Assembly: GCA_029817715.1 (NCBI GenBank)
Contig: JARUPY010000033.1
Span: 32,191 to 96,190, forward strand
Length of the DNA: 64,000 bases
DNA from: Melastoma dodecandrum
Lineage: Eukaryota; Streptophyta; Magnoliopsida; Myrtales; Melastomataceae
Reading direction: 5' to 3'
The notes beneath the pieces were generated by a model. The model was not told where the DNA came from. It was given only the letters and a program-made list of their open reading frames with translations, and searched no databases. Shown here in pieces: positions 38,401 through 51,820 of this stretch. Both the position numbers and the translations under genes were made by a program. Positions within the stretch are counted from its first letter, which is position 1, and each line of letters starts with the position of its first letter.

Positions 38401-38553
38401 AAATGATCCCCAAATGCTTCCCAAACTTTCGAATGCTACATTTGATCCCATCGTCCTCCTTTTGTTGCCAAGTTCTTGAAGCTCAATCCCCACTTGTCGA
38501 TGAGGACTGCCATCCCGATGGTGAACCTTATGCTTTTGCATTTTCCGAAGCCT
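38401..38553 (+). repeat. Aberrant monomer B: diverged core, 153 bp, related to A
   Basis: The unit starts normally (to CCCAAACT at 38,427) and then diverges to about 38,536. It shares with monomer A, in order, TCGAATGCTACATT, GATCCCATC, CTTTTTGTT or CCTTTTGTTGCCA, AGTTC, TGTCGA with GAGGAC, CCCGATGGTGA and TTATGCTTTTGCATTTTCC. B is about 30 bp longer in the middle (includes GAAGCTCAATCCCCACTTG). It also rejoins at a shortened start, AAATGACTTCAAAC. Six to seven ordinary units separate A and B. The shared entry point, exit point and internal landmarks show common descent. Confidence 0.85.
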
Positions 38554-39537
38554 AAATGACTTCAAACTATTCAAAATTGGAGTTCTACATTTGACATTCG
38601 GGTCCCTTTCGTTGCACAATGAGGAACCCCGCGCACAACTTACGCATGGTTGTGCATCCCGCATGCTCCGAACGTTGGTGCTTCCGAACTTGCATTTTCC
38701 GAAGCCTAAATGATCCCCAAATGCTTCCCAAACTATTCAAAGTTGGAGTTCTACATTTGACATTCGGGTCCATTTCGTTGCACAAGGAGGAACCCCGCGC
38801 ACAACTTACGCATGGTTGTGCATCCCGCATGCTCCGAACCTTGGTGCTTCCGAACTTGCATTTTCCGAAGCCTAAATGATCCCCAAATGCTTCCCAAACT
38901 ATTCAAAATTGGAGTTCTACATTTGACATTCGGGTCCATTTCGTTGCACAAGGAGGAACCCCGCGCACAACTTACGCAAGGTTGTGCATCCCGCATGCTC
39001 CGAACGTTGTTGCTTCCGAACTTGCATTTTCCGAAGCCTAAATGATCCCCCAATGCTTCCCAAACTATTCAAAGTTGGAGTTCTACATTTGACATTCGGG
39101 TCCCTTTCGTTGCACAATGAGGAACCCCGCGCACAACTTACGCATGGTTGTGCATCCCGCATGCTCCGAACCTTGGTGCTTCCGAACTTGCATTTTACGA
39201 AGCCTAAATGATCCCCAAATGCTTCCCAAACTATTCAAAATTGGAGTTCTACATTTGACATTCGGGTCCCTTTCGTTGCACAATGAGGAACCCCGCGCAC
39301 AACTTACGCATGGTTGTGCATCCCGCATGCTCCGAACCTTGGTGCTTCCGAACTTGCATTTTCCGAAGCCTAAATGATCCCCAAATGCTTCCCAAACTAT
39401 TCAAAATTGGAGTTCTACATTTGACATTCGGGTCCATTTCGTTGCACAAGGAGGAACCCCGCGCACAACTTACGCATGGTTGTGCATCCCGCATGCTCCG
39501 AACCTTGGTGCTTCCGAACTTGCATTTTCCGAAGCCT

Positions 39538-39580
39538 AAATGATCCCCAAATGCTTCCCAAACATTGCATTTTCCGAAGC
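39538..39580 (+). repeat. Severely truncated monomer, 43 bp
   Basis: The unit runs AAATGATCCCCAAATG to CCCAAAC and then jumps directly to ATTGCATTTTCCGAAGC, losing about 123 bp. The next unit starts AAATGATCCCAAACTATAAA, again missing one 11-bp sub-repeat. The left break (after CCCAAAC) and the shortened next unit match aberrant monomers A and B, so this may be a deletion derivative of the same variant lineage. Confidence 0.8.
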
Positions 39581-40896
39581 AAATGATCCCAAACTATAAA
39601 AAATTGGAGTTCTACATTTGACATTCGGGTCCCATTCGTTGCACAATGAGGAACCCCGCGCACAACTTAGGCAAGGTTGTGCATCCCGCATGCTCCGAAC
39701 CTTGGTGCTTCCGAACTTGAATTTTCCGAAGCCTAAATGAACCCCAAATGCTTCCCAAGCTATTCAAAATTGGAGTTCTACATTTGACATTCGTGTCCCT
39801 TTCGTTTGCACAATGAGGAACCCCGCGCACAACTTACGCATGGTTGTGCATCGCGCATGCCCCGAACGTTGGTGCTTCCAAACTTGCATCTTCCGAAGCC
39901 GAAATTATCCCCAAATGCTTCCCAAACTATTAAAAATTGGAGTTCTACATTTGACATTCGGGTCCCTTTCGTTGCACAATGAGGAACCCCGCGCACAACT
40001 TAGGCAAGGTTGTGCATCCCGCATGCTCCGTACCTTGGTGCTTCCGAACTTGCATTTTCCTAAGCCTAAATCTTCCCCAAATGCTTCCCAAACTATTCAA
40101 AGTTGGAGTTCTACATCTGACATTCGGTCCCTTTCGTTGCACAATGAGGAACCCCGCGCACAACTTACGCATGGTTGTGCATCCCGCATGCTCCGAACCT
40201 TGGTGCTTCCGAACTTGCATTTTCCGAAGCCTAAATGATCCCCAAATGCTTCCCAAACTATTCAAAATTGGAGTTCTACATTTGACATTCAGGTCCCTTT
40301 CGTTGCACAATGAGGAACCCCGCGCACAACTTACGCATGGTTGTGCATCCCGCATGCTCCGAACCTTGGTGCTTCCGAACTTGCATTTTACGAAGCCTAA
40401 ATGATCTCCAAATGCTTCCCAAACTATTCAAAATTGGAGTTCTACATTTGACATTCGGGTCCCTTTCGTTGCACAATGAGGAACCCCGCGCACAACTTAC
40501 GCATGGTTGTGCATCCCGCATGCTCCGAACCTTGGTGCTTCCGAACTTGCATTTTCCGAAGCCTAAATGATCCCCAAATGCTTCCCAAACTATTCAAAAT
40601 TGGAGTTCTACATTTGACATTCGGGTCCCTTTCGTTGCACAATGAGGAACCCCGCGCACAACTTACGCATGGTTGTGCATCCCGCATGCTCCGAACCTTG
40701 GTGCTTCCGAACTTGCATTTTCCGAAGCCTAAATGATCCCCAAATGCTTCCCAAACTATTCAAAATTGGAGTTCTACATTTGACATTCGGGTCCCTTTCG
40801 TTGCACAAGGAGGAACACCGCGCACAACTTACGCAAGGTTGTGCATCCCGAATGCTCCGAACGTTGGTGCTTCCGAACTTGCATTTTCCGAAGCCT

Positions 40897-41061
40897 AAAT
40901 GATCCCCAAATGCTTCCCAAACTATTCAAAATTGGAGTTCTACATTTGACATTCGGGTCCCTTTCGTTGCAAATGAGGAACCCCGCGCACAACTTACGCA
41001 TGGTTGTGCATCCCGCATGCTCCGAACCTTGGTGCTTCCGAACTTGCATTTTCCGAAGCCT
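40897..41061 (+). repeat. Reference 165-bp monomer (TTGCAAATGAGG type)
   Basis: One base of GCACAATGAGG is lost to give GCAAATGAGG, so the unit is 165 bp and divisible by three. Other copies are near 35,721, 35,885, 41,963, 50,082, 50,412, 58,368 and 59,528; a separate 165-bp form, TTGCCAATGAGG, lies near 31,921. A 165-bp unit keeps the reading frame, so open frames run through two or three units. This accounts for the longest apparent ORFs near 35.5-36.2 kb. Confidence 0.9.
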
Positions 41062-44000
41062 AAATGATCCCCAAATGCTTCCCAAACTATTCAAAATTGG
41101 AGTTCTACATTTGACATTCGGGTCCCTTTCGTTGCACAATGAGGAACCCCGCGCACAACTTACGCATGGTTGTGCATCCCGCATGCTCCGAACCTTGGTG
41201 CTTCCGAACTTGCATTTTCCGAAGCCTAAATGATCCCCAAATGCTTCCCAAACTATTTAAAATTGGAGTTCTACATTTGACATTCGGGTCCCTTTCGTTG
41301 CACAAGGAGGAACCCCGCGCACAACTTATGCATGGTTGTGCATCCCGCATGCTCCGAACCTTGGTGCTTCCGAACTTGCATTTTCCGAAGCCTAAATGAT
41401 CCCCAAATGCTTCCCAAACTATTCAAAATTGGAGTTCTACATTTGACATTCGGGTCCCTTTCGTTGCACAATGAGGAACCCCGCGCACAACTTACGCATG
41501 GTTGTGCATCCCGCATGCTCCGAACCTTGGTGCTTCCGAACTTGCATTTTCCGAAGCCTAAATGATCCCCAAATGCTTCCCAAACTATTCAAAATTGGAG
41601 TTCTACATTTGACATTCGGGTCCCTTTCGTTTGCACAAGAAGGAACCCCGCGCACAACTTACGCAAGGTTGTGCATCCCGCATGCTCCGAACCTTGGTGC
41701 TTCCGAACTTGCATTTTCCGAAGCCTAAATGATCCCCAAATGCTTCCCAAACTATTCAAAATTGGAGTTCTACATTTGACATTCGGGTCCCTTTCGTTGC
41801 ACAACGAGGAACCCCGCGCACAACTTACGCAAGGTTGTGCATCCCGCATGCTCCGAACCTTGGTGCTTCCGAACTTGCATTTTCCGAAGCCTAAATGATC
41901 CCCAAATGCTTCCCAAACTATTCAAAATTGGAGTTCTACATTTGACATTCGGGTCCCTTTCGTTGCAAATGAGGAACCCCGCGCACAACTTACGCATGGT
42001 TGTGCATCCCGCATGCTCCGAACCTTGGTGCTTCCGAACTTGCATTTTCCGAAGCCTAAATGATCCCCAAATGCTTCCCAAACTATTCAAAATTGGAGTT
42101 CTACATTTGACATTCGGGTCCCTTTCGTTGCAGAAGGAGGAACCCCGCGCACAACTTACGCAAGGTTGTGCATCCCGCATGCTCCGAACCTTGGTGCTTC
42201 CGAACTTGCATTTTCCGAAGCCTAAATGATCCCCAAATGCTTCCCAAACTATTCAAAATTGGAGTTCTACATTTGACATTCGGGTCCCTTTCGTTGCACA
42301 ATGAGGAACCCCGCGCACAACTTACGCATGGTTGTGCATCCCGCATGCTCCGAACCTTGCTGCTTCCGAACTTGCATTTTCCGAAGCCTAAATGATCCCC
42401 AAATGCTTCCCAAACTATTCAAAATTGGAGTTCTACATTTGACATTCGGGTCCCTTTCGTTGCACAAGGAGGAACCCCGCGCACACCTTACGCAAGGTTG
42501 TGCATCCCGCATGCTCCGAACCTTGGTGCTTCCGAAATTGCATTTTCCAATGCCTAAATGATCCCCAAATGCTTCCCAACCAATTCAAAATTGGAGTTCT
42601 ACATTTGACATTCGGGTCCCTTTCGTTGCACAATGAGGAACCCCGCGCACAACTTACGCATGGTTGTGCATCCCGCATGCTCCGAACCTTGGTGCTTCCG
42701 AACTTGCATTTTCCGAAGCCTAAATGATCCCCAAATGCTTCCCAAACTATTCAAAATTGGAGTTCTACATTTGACATTCGGGTCCCTTTCGTTGTACAAT
42801 GACGAATCCCGCGCACAACTTACACATGGTTGTGCATCCCGCATGCTCCGTACCTTGGCGCTTCCGAACTTGCATTTTCCGAAGCCTAAATGATCCCCAA
42901 ATGCTTCCCAAACTATTCAAAATTGGAGTTCTACATTTGACATTCGGGTCCCTTTCGTTGCACAATGAGGAACCCCGCGCACAACTTACGCATGGTTGTG
43001 CATCCCGCATGCTCCGAACCTTGGTGCTTCCGAACTTGCATTTTCCGAAGCCTAAATGATCCCCAAATGCTTCCCAAACTATTTAAAATTGGAGTTCTAC
43101 ATTTGACATTCGGGTCCCTTTCGTTGCAGAAGGAGGAACCCCGCGCACAACTTACGCAAGGTTGTGCATCCCGCATGCTCCGAACCTTGGTGCTTCCGAA
43201 CTTGCATTTTCCGAAGCCTAAATGATCCCCAAATGCTTCCCAAACTATTCAAAATTGGAGTTCTACATTTGACATTCGGGTCCCTTTCGTTGCACAATGA
43301 GGAACCCCGCGCACAACTTACGCATGGTTGTGCATCCCGCATGCTCCGAACCTTGGTGCTTCCGAACTTGCATTTTCCGAAGCCTAAATGATCCCCAAAT
43401 GCTTCCCAAACTATTTAAACTTGGAGTTCTACATTTGACATTCGGGTCCCTTTCGTTGCAGAAGAGGGAACCCCGCGCACAACTTACGCAAGGTTGTGCA
43501 TCCCGCATGCTCCGAACGTTGTTGCTTCCGAACTTGCATTTTCCGAAGCCTAAATGATCCCCAAATGCTTCCCAAACTATTCAAAATTGGAGTTCTACAT
43601 TTGACATTCGGGTCCCTTTCGTTGCACAATGAGGAACCCCGCGCACAACTTACGCATGGTTGTGCATCCCGCATGCTCCGTACCTTGGTGCTACCGAACT
43701 TGCATTTTCCGAAGCCTAAATGATCCCCCAATGCTTCCCAAACTATTCAAAGTTGGAGTTCTACATTTGACATTCGGGTCCCTTTCGTTTGCACAATGAG
43801 GAACCCCGCGCACAACTTACGCATGGTTGTGCATCCCGCATGCTCCGAACCTTGGTGCTTCCGAACTTGCATTTTCCGAAGCCTAAATGATCCCCAAATG
43901 CTTCCCAAACTATTCAAAATTGGAGTTCTACATTTGACATTCGGGTCCCTTTCGTTGTACAATGAGGAATCCCGCGCACAACTTACGCATGGTTGTGCAT

Positions 44001-47000
44001 CCCGCATGCTCCGAACCTTGGTGCTTCCGAACTTGCATTTTCCGAAGCCTAAATGATCCCCAAATGCTTCCCAAACTATTCAAAATTGGAGTTCTACATT
44101 TGACATTCGGGTCCCTTTCGTTGCACAATGAGGAACCCCGCGCACAACTTACGCATGGTTGTGCATCCCGCATGCTCCGAACCTTGGTGCTTCCGAACTT
44201 GCATTTTCCGAAGCCTAAATGATCCCCAAATGCTTCCCAAACTATTCAAAATTGGAGTTCTACATTTGACATTCGGGTCCCTTTCGTTGCACAATGAGGA
44301 ACCCCGCGCACAACTTACGCATGGTTGTGCATCCCGCATGCTCCGAACCTTGGTGCTTCCGAACTTGCATTTTCCGAAGCCTAAATGATCCCCAAATGCT
44401 TCCCAAACTATTTAAAATTGGAGTTCTACATTTGACATTCGGGTCCATTTCGTTGCACAAGGAGGAACCCCGCGCACAACTTACGCAAGGTTGTGCATCC
44501 CGCATGCTCCGAACCTTGGCGCTTCCGAACTTGCATTTTCCGAAGCCTAAATGATCCCCAAATGCTTCCCAAACTATTCAAAATTGGAGTTCTACATTTG
44601 ACATTCGGGTCCCTTTCGTTGCACAAGAAGGAACCCCGCGCACAACTTTCGCAAGGTTGTGCATCCCGCATGCTCCGAACCTTGGTGCTTCCGAACTTGC
44701 ATTTTCCGAAGCCTAAATGATCCCCAAATGCTTCCCAAACTATTCAAAATTGGAGTTCTACATTTGACATTCGGGTCCCTTTCGTTGCACAATGAGGAAC
44801 CCCGCGCACAACTTACGCATGGTTGTGCATCCCGCATGCTCCGAACCTTGGTGCTTCCGAACTTGCATTTTCCGAAGCCTAAATGATCCCCAAATGCTTC
44901 CCAAACTATTTAAAATTGGAGTTCTACATTTGACATTCGGGTCCCTTTCGTTGCACAAGGAGGAACCCCGCGCACAACTTACGCAAGGTTGTGCATCCCG
45001 CATGCTCCGAACGTTGGTGCTTCCGAACTTGCATTTTCCGAAGCCTAAATGATCCCCAAATGCTTCCCAAACTATTCAAAATTGGAGTTCTACATTTGAC
45101 ATTCGGGTCCCTTTCGTTGCACAATGAGGAACCCCGCGCACAACTTACGCATGGTTGTGCATCCCGCATGCTCCGAACCTTGGTGCTTCCGAACTTGCAT
45201 TTTCCGAAGCCTAAATGATCCCCAAATGCTTCCCAAACTATTCAAAATTGGAGTTCTACATTTGACATTCGGGTCCCTTTCGTTGCACAAGGAGGAACCC
45301 CGCGCACAACTTACGCATGGTTGTGCATCCCGCATGCTCCGAACCTTGGTGCTTCCGAACTTGCATTTTCCGAAGCCTAAATGATCCCCAAATGCTTCCC
45401 AAACTATTCAAAATTGGAGTTCTACATTTGACATTCGGGTCCCTTTCGTTGCACAATGAGGAACCCCGCGCACAACTTACGCAAGGTTGTGCATCCCGCA
45501 TGCTCCGAACCTTGGTGCTTCCGAACTTGCATTTTCCAAAGCCTAAATGATCCCCAAATGCTTCCCAAACTATTCAAAATTGGAGTTCTACATTTGACAT
45601 TCGGGTCCCTTTCGTTGCACAATGAGGAACCCCGCGCACAACTTACGCATGGTTGTGCATCCCGCATGCTCCGAACCTTGGTGCTTCCGAACTTGCATTT
45701 TCCGAAGGCTAAATGATCCCCAAATGCTTCCCAAACTATTCAAAATTGGAGTTCTACATTTGACATTCGGGTCCATTTCGTTGCACAAGGAGGAACCCCG
45801 CGCACAACTTAGGCTAGGTTGTGCATCCCGCATGCTCCGAACCTTGGTGCTTCCGAACTTGCATTTTCCGAAGCCTAAATGATCCCCAAATGCTTCCCAA
45901 ACTATTCAAAATTGGAGTTCTACATTTGACATTCGGGTCCCTTTCGTTGCACAATGAGGAACCCCGCGCACAACTTACGCATGGTTGTGCATCCCGCATG
46001 CTCCGAACCTTGGTGCTTCCGAACTTGCATTTTCCGAAGCCTAAATGATCCCCAAATGCTTCCCAAACTATTCAAAATTGGAGTTCTACATTTGACATTC
46101 GGGTCCCTTTCGTTGCACAAGGAGGAACCCCGCGCACAACTTACGCAAGGTTGTGCATCCCGCATGCTCCGAACGTTGGTGCTTCCGAACTTGCATTTTC
46201 CGAAGCCTAAATGATCCCCAAATGCTTCCCAAACTATTCAAAATTGGAGTTCTACATTTGACATTCGGGTCCCTTTCGTTGCACAATGAGGAACCCCGCG
46301 CACAACTTACGCATGGTTGTGCATCCCGCATGCTCCGAACCTTGGTGCTTCCGAACTTGCATTTTCCGAAGCCTAAACGATCTCCAAATGCTTCCCAAAC
46401 TATTCAAACTTGGAGTTCTACATTTGACATTCGGGTCCCTTTCGTTGCACAAGAAGGAACCCCGCGCACAACTTACGCAAGGTTGTGCATCCCGCATGCT
46501 CCGAACGTTGGTGCTTCCGAACTTGCATTTTCCGAAGCCTAAATGATCCCCAAATGCTTCCCAAACTATTCAAAATTGGAGTTCTACATTTGACATTCGG
46601 GACCCTTTCGTTGCATAATGAGGAACCCCGCGCACAACGTACGCATGGTTGTGCATCCCGCATGCTCCGTACCTTGGTGCTTCCGAACTTGCATTTTCCG
46701 ATGCCTAAATGATCCCCAATCGCTTCCCAAACTATTCAAAGTTGGAGTTCTTCATTTGACATTCCGGTCCCTTTCGTTGCACAATGAGGAACCCCGCGCA
46801 CAACTTACGCATGGTTGTGCATCCCGCATGCTCCGAACCTTGGTGCTTCCGAACTTGCATTTTCCGAAGCCTAAATGATCTCCAAATGCTTCCCAAACTA
46901 TTCAAAATTGGAGTTCTACATTTGACATTCGGGTCCCTTTCGTTGCACAATGAGGAACCCCGCGCACAACTTACGCATGGTTGTGCATCCCGCATGCTCC

Positions 47001-48034
47001 GAACCTTGGTGCTTCCGAACTTGCATTTTCCGAAGCCTAAATGATCCCCAAATGCTTCCCAAACTATTCAAAATTGGAGTTCTTCATTTGACATTCGGGT
47101 CCCTTTCGTTGCACAATGAGGAACCCCGCGCACAACTTACGCATGGTTGTGCATCCCGCATGCTCCGAACCTTGGTGCTTCCGAACTTGCATTTTCCGAA
47201 GCCTAAATGATCCCCAAATGCTTCCCAAACTATTCAAAATTGGAGTTCTACATTTGACATTCGGGTCCCTTTCGTTGCACAATGAGGAACCCCGCGCACA
47301 ACTTACGCATGGTTGTGCATCCCGCATGCTCCGAACCTTGGTGCTTCCGAACTTGCATTTTCCGAAGCCTAAATGATCCCCAAATGCTTCCCAAACTATT
47401 TAAAATTGGAGTTCTACATTTGACATTCGGGTCCCTTTCGTTGCACAAGGAGGAACCCCGCGCACAACTTACGCAAGGTTGTGCATCCCGCATGCTCCGA
47501 ACCTTGGTGCTTCCGAACTTGCATTTTCCGAAGCCTAAATGATCCCCAAATGCTTCCCAAACTATTCAAAATTGGAGTTCTACATTTGACATTCGGGTCC
47601 CTTTCGTTGCACAATGAGGAACCCCGCGCACAACTTACGCATGGTTGTGCATCCCGCATGCTCCGAACCTTGGTGCTTCCGAACTTGCATTTTCCGAAGC
47701 CTAAATGATCCCCAAATGCTTCCCAAACTATTCAAAATTGGTGTTCTACATTTGACATTCGGGTCCCTTTCGTTGCACAATGAGGAACCCCGCGCACAAC
47801 TTACGCATGGTTGTGCATCCCGCATGCTCCGAACCTTGGTGCTTCCGAACTTGCATTTTCCGAAGCCTAAATGATCCCCAAATGCTTCCCAAACTATTCA
47901 AAATTGGAGTTCTACATTTGACATTCGGGTCCCTTTCGTTGCACAATGAGGAACCCCGCGCACAACTTACGCATGGTTGTGCATCCCGCATGCTCCGAAC
48001 CTTGGTGCTTCCGAACTTGCATTTTCCGAAGCCT

Positions 48035-48185
48035 AAATGATCCCCAAATGCTTCCCAAACTATTCAAAATAGGCGTTCTACATTTGACATTCGGGTCCCT
48101 TTTGTTGCACCAAGAGGAACCCCGCGCACAACTTACGCCTGGTTGTGTGTCCCGCATGCTTCCGAACTTGCATTTTCGGAAGCCT
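48035..48185 (+). repeat. 151-bp monomer with the recurrent 15-bp deletion
   Basis: The sequence reads CCCGCATGCTTCCGAACTTG at 48,151. The unit also has private changes (AAAATAGGCGTTC, TTTTGTTGCACCAAGAGG, ACGCCTGG, GTGTGTCCCG, TTTTCGGAAG), so it is unusually diverged. Confidence 0.9.
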
Positions 48186-51100
48186 AAATGATCCCCAAAC
48201 GCTTCCCAAACTATTCAAAATTGGAGTTCTACATTTGACATTCGGGTCCCTTTCGTTGCACAATGAGGAACCCCGCGCACAACTTACGCAAGGTTGTGCA
48301 TCCCGCATGCTCCGAACCTTGGTGCTTCCGAACTTGCATTTTCCGAAGCCTAAATGATCCCCAAATGCTTCCCAAACTATTCAAAATTGGAGTTCTACAT
48401 TTGACATTCGGGTCCCTTTCGTTGCACAATGAGGAACCCCGCGCACAACTTACGCATGGTTGTGCATCCCGCATGCTCCGAACCTTGGTGCTTCCGAACT
48501 TGCATTTTCCGAAGGATAAATGATCCCCAAATGCTTCCCAAACTATTCAAAATTGGAGTTCTACATTTGACATTCGGGTCCCTTTCGTTGCACAAGAAGG
48601 AACCCCGCGCACAACTTACGCAAGGTTGTGCATCCCGCATGCTCCGAACCTTGGTGCTTCCGAACTTGCATTTTCCGAAGCCTAAATGATCCCCAAATGC
48701 TTCCCAAACTATTCAAAATTGGAGTTCTACATTTGACATTCGGGTCCCTTTCGTTGCACAATGAGGAACCCCGCGCACAACTTACGCAAGGTTGTGCATC
48801 CCGCATGCTCCGAACGTTGGTGCTTCCGAACTTGCATTTTCCGAAGCCTAAATGATCCCCAAATGCTTCCCAAACTATTCAAAATTGGAGTTCTACATTT
48901 GACATTCGGGTCCCTTTCGTTGCACAATGAGGAACCCCGCGCACAACTTACGCATGGTTGTGCATCCCGCATGCTCCGAACCTTGGTGCTTCCGAACTTG
49001 CATTTTCCGAAGCCTAAATGATCCCCAAATGCTTCCCAAACTATTTAAAATTGGAGTTCTACATTTGACATTCGGGTCCCTTTCGTTGCACAAGAAGGAA
49101 CCCCGCGCACAACTTACGCAAGGTTGTGCATCCCGCATGCTCCGAACCTTGGTGCTTCCGAACTTGCATTTTCCGAAGCCTAAATGATCCCCAAATGCTT
49201 CCCAAACTATTCAAAATTGGAGTTCTACATTTGACATTCGGGTCCCTTTCGTTGCACAATGAGGAACCCCGCGCACAACTTACGCAAGGTTGTGCATCCC
49301 GCATGCTCCGAACCTTGGTGCTTCCGAACTTGCATTTTCCGAAGCCTAAATGATCCCCAAATGCTTCCCAAACTATTCAAAATTGGAGTTCTACATTTGA
49401 CATTCGGGTCCCTTTCGTTGCACAATGAGGAACCCCGCGCACAACTTACGCATGGTTGTGCATCCCGCATGCTCCGAACCTTGGTGCTTCCGAACTTGCA
49501 TTTTCCGAAGCCTAAATGATCCCCAAATGCTTCCCAAACTATTCAAAATTGGAGTTCTACATTTGACATTCGGGTCCCTTTCGTTGCACAAGGAGGAACC
49601 CCGCGCACAACTTAGGCTAGGTTGTGCATCCCGCATGCTCCGTACCTTGGCGCTTCCGAACTTGCATTTTCCGAAGCCTAAATGATCCCCAAATGCTTCC
49701 CAAACTATTCAAAATTGGAGTTCTACATTTGACATTCGGGTCCCTTTCGTTGCACAATGAGGAACCCCGCGCACAACTTACGCATGGTTGTGCATCCCGC
49801 ATGCTCCGAACCTTGGTGCTTCCGAACTTGCATTTTCCGAAGCCTAAATGATCCCCAAATGCTTCCCAAACTATTCAAAATTGGAGTTCTACATTTGACA
49901 TTCGGGTCCCTTTCGTTGCACAATGAGGAACCCCGCGCACAACTTACGCATGGTTGTGCATCCCGCATGCTCCGAACCTTGGTGCTTCCGAACTTGCATT
50001 TTCCGAAGCCTAAATGATCCCCAAATGCTTCCCAAACTATTCAAAATTGGAGTTCTACATTTGACATTCGGGTCCCTTTCGTTGCAAATGAGGAACCCCG
50101 CGCACAACTTACGCATGGTTGTGCATCCCGCATGCTCCGAACCTTGGTGCTTCCGAACTTGCATTTTCCGAAGCCTAAATGATCCCCAAATGCTTCCCAA
50201 ACTATTCAAAATTGGAGTTCTACATTTGACATTCGGGCCCATTTCGTTGCACAAGCAGGAACCCCGCGCAATTCTTAGGCTAGGTTGTGCATCCCGCATG
50301 CTCCGAACCTTGGTGCTTCCGAACTTGCACTTTCCGAAGCCTAAATGATCCACAAATGCTTCCCAAACTATTCAAAATTGGAGTTCTACATTTGACATTC
50401 GGGTCCCTTTCGTTGCAAATGAGGAACCCCGCGCACAACTTACGCATGGTTGTGCATCCCGCATGCTCCGTACCTTGGTGCTACCGAACTTGCATTTTCC
50501 GAAGCCTAAATGATCCCCCAATGCTTCCCAAACTATTCAAAGTTGGAGTTCTACATTTGACATTCGGGTCCCTTTCGTTGTACAATGACGAACCCCGCGC
50601 ACAACTTACGCATGGTTGTGCATCCCGCATGCTCCGAACCTTGGTGCTTCCGAACTTGCATTTTCCGAAGCCTAAATGATCCCCAAATGCTTCCCAAACT
50701 ATTCAAAATTGGAGTTCTACATTTGACATTCGGGTCCCTTTCGTTGCACAATGAGGAACCCCGCGCACAACTTACGCATGGTTGTGCATCCCGCATGCTC
50801 CGAACCTTGGTGCTTCCGAACTTGCATTTTCCGAAGCCTAAATGATCCCCAAATGCTTCCCAAACTATTCAAAATTGGAGTTCTACATTTGACATTCGGG
50901 TCCCTTTCGTTGCACAATGAGGAACCCCGCGCACAACTTACGCATGGTTGTGCATCCCGCATGCTCCGAACCTTGGTGCTTCCGAACTTGCATTTTCCGA
51001 AGCCTAAATGATCCCCAAATGCTTCCCAAACTATTTAAAATTGGAGTTCTACATTTGACATTCGGGTCCCTTTCGTTGCACAAGGAGGAACCCCGCGCAC

Positions 51101-51669
51101 AACTTACGCAAGGTTGTGCATCCCGCATGCTCCGAACCTTGGTGCTTCCGAACTTGCATTTTTCGAAGCCTAAATGATCCCCAAATGCTTCCCAAACTAT
51201 TCAAAATTGGAGTTCTACATTTGACATTCGGGTCCCTTTCGTTGCACAATGAGGAACCCCGCGCACAACTTACGCATGGTTGTGCATCCCGCATGCTCCG
51301 AACCTTGGTGCTTCCGAACTTGCATTTCCCGAAGCCTAAATGATCCCCAAATGCTTCCCAAACTATTCAAAATTGGAGTTCTACATTTGACATTCGGGTC
51401 CCTTTCGTTGCACAATGAGGAACCCCGCGCACAACTTACGCATGGTTGTGCATCCCGCATGCTCCGAACCTTGGTGCTTCCGAAGTTGCATTTTCCGAAG
51501 CCTAAATGATCCCCAAATGCTTCCCAAACTATTCAAAATTGGAGTTCTACATTTGACATTCGGGTCCCTTTCGTTGCACAATGAGGAACCTCGCGCACAA
51601 CTTACGCATGGTTTTGCATCCCGCATGCTCCGAACCTTGGTGCTTCCGAACTTGCATTTTCCGAAGCCT

Positions 51670-51820
51670 AAATGATCCCCAAATGCTTCCCAAACTATTC
51701 AAAATTGGAGTTCTACATTTGACATTCGGGTCCCTTTCGTTGCACAATGAGAAACCCCGCGCACAGCTTACGCATGGTTGTGCATCCCGCATGCTTCCGA
51801 ACTTGCATTTTCCGAAGCCT
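51670..51820 (+). repeat. 151-bp monomer with the recurrent 15-bp deletion
   Basis: The sequence reads CCCGCATGCTTCCGAACTTG near 51,787. The unit has AATGAGAAACC, GCACAGCTTACG and ACGCATGG, a different background from the other three copies of this deletion. The next unit has CTATTAGAAATTGG and a 167-bp-type TTTCATTTGCAC. Confidence 0.9.

Noticed and set aside
37321..38536. Transposable-element insertion to explain aberrant monomers A and B
   Set aside because: No target-site duplication, terminal repeats or coding potential. The aberrant cores replace the normal core instead of adding to it, and show weak similarity to the normal unit.
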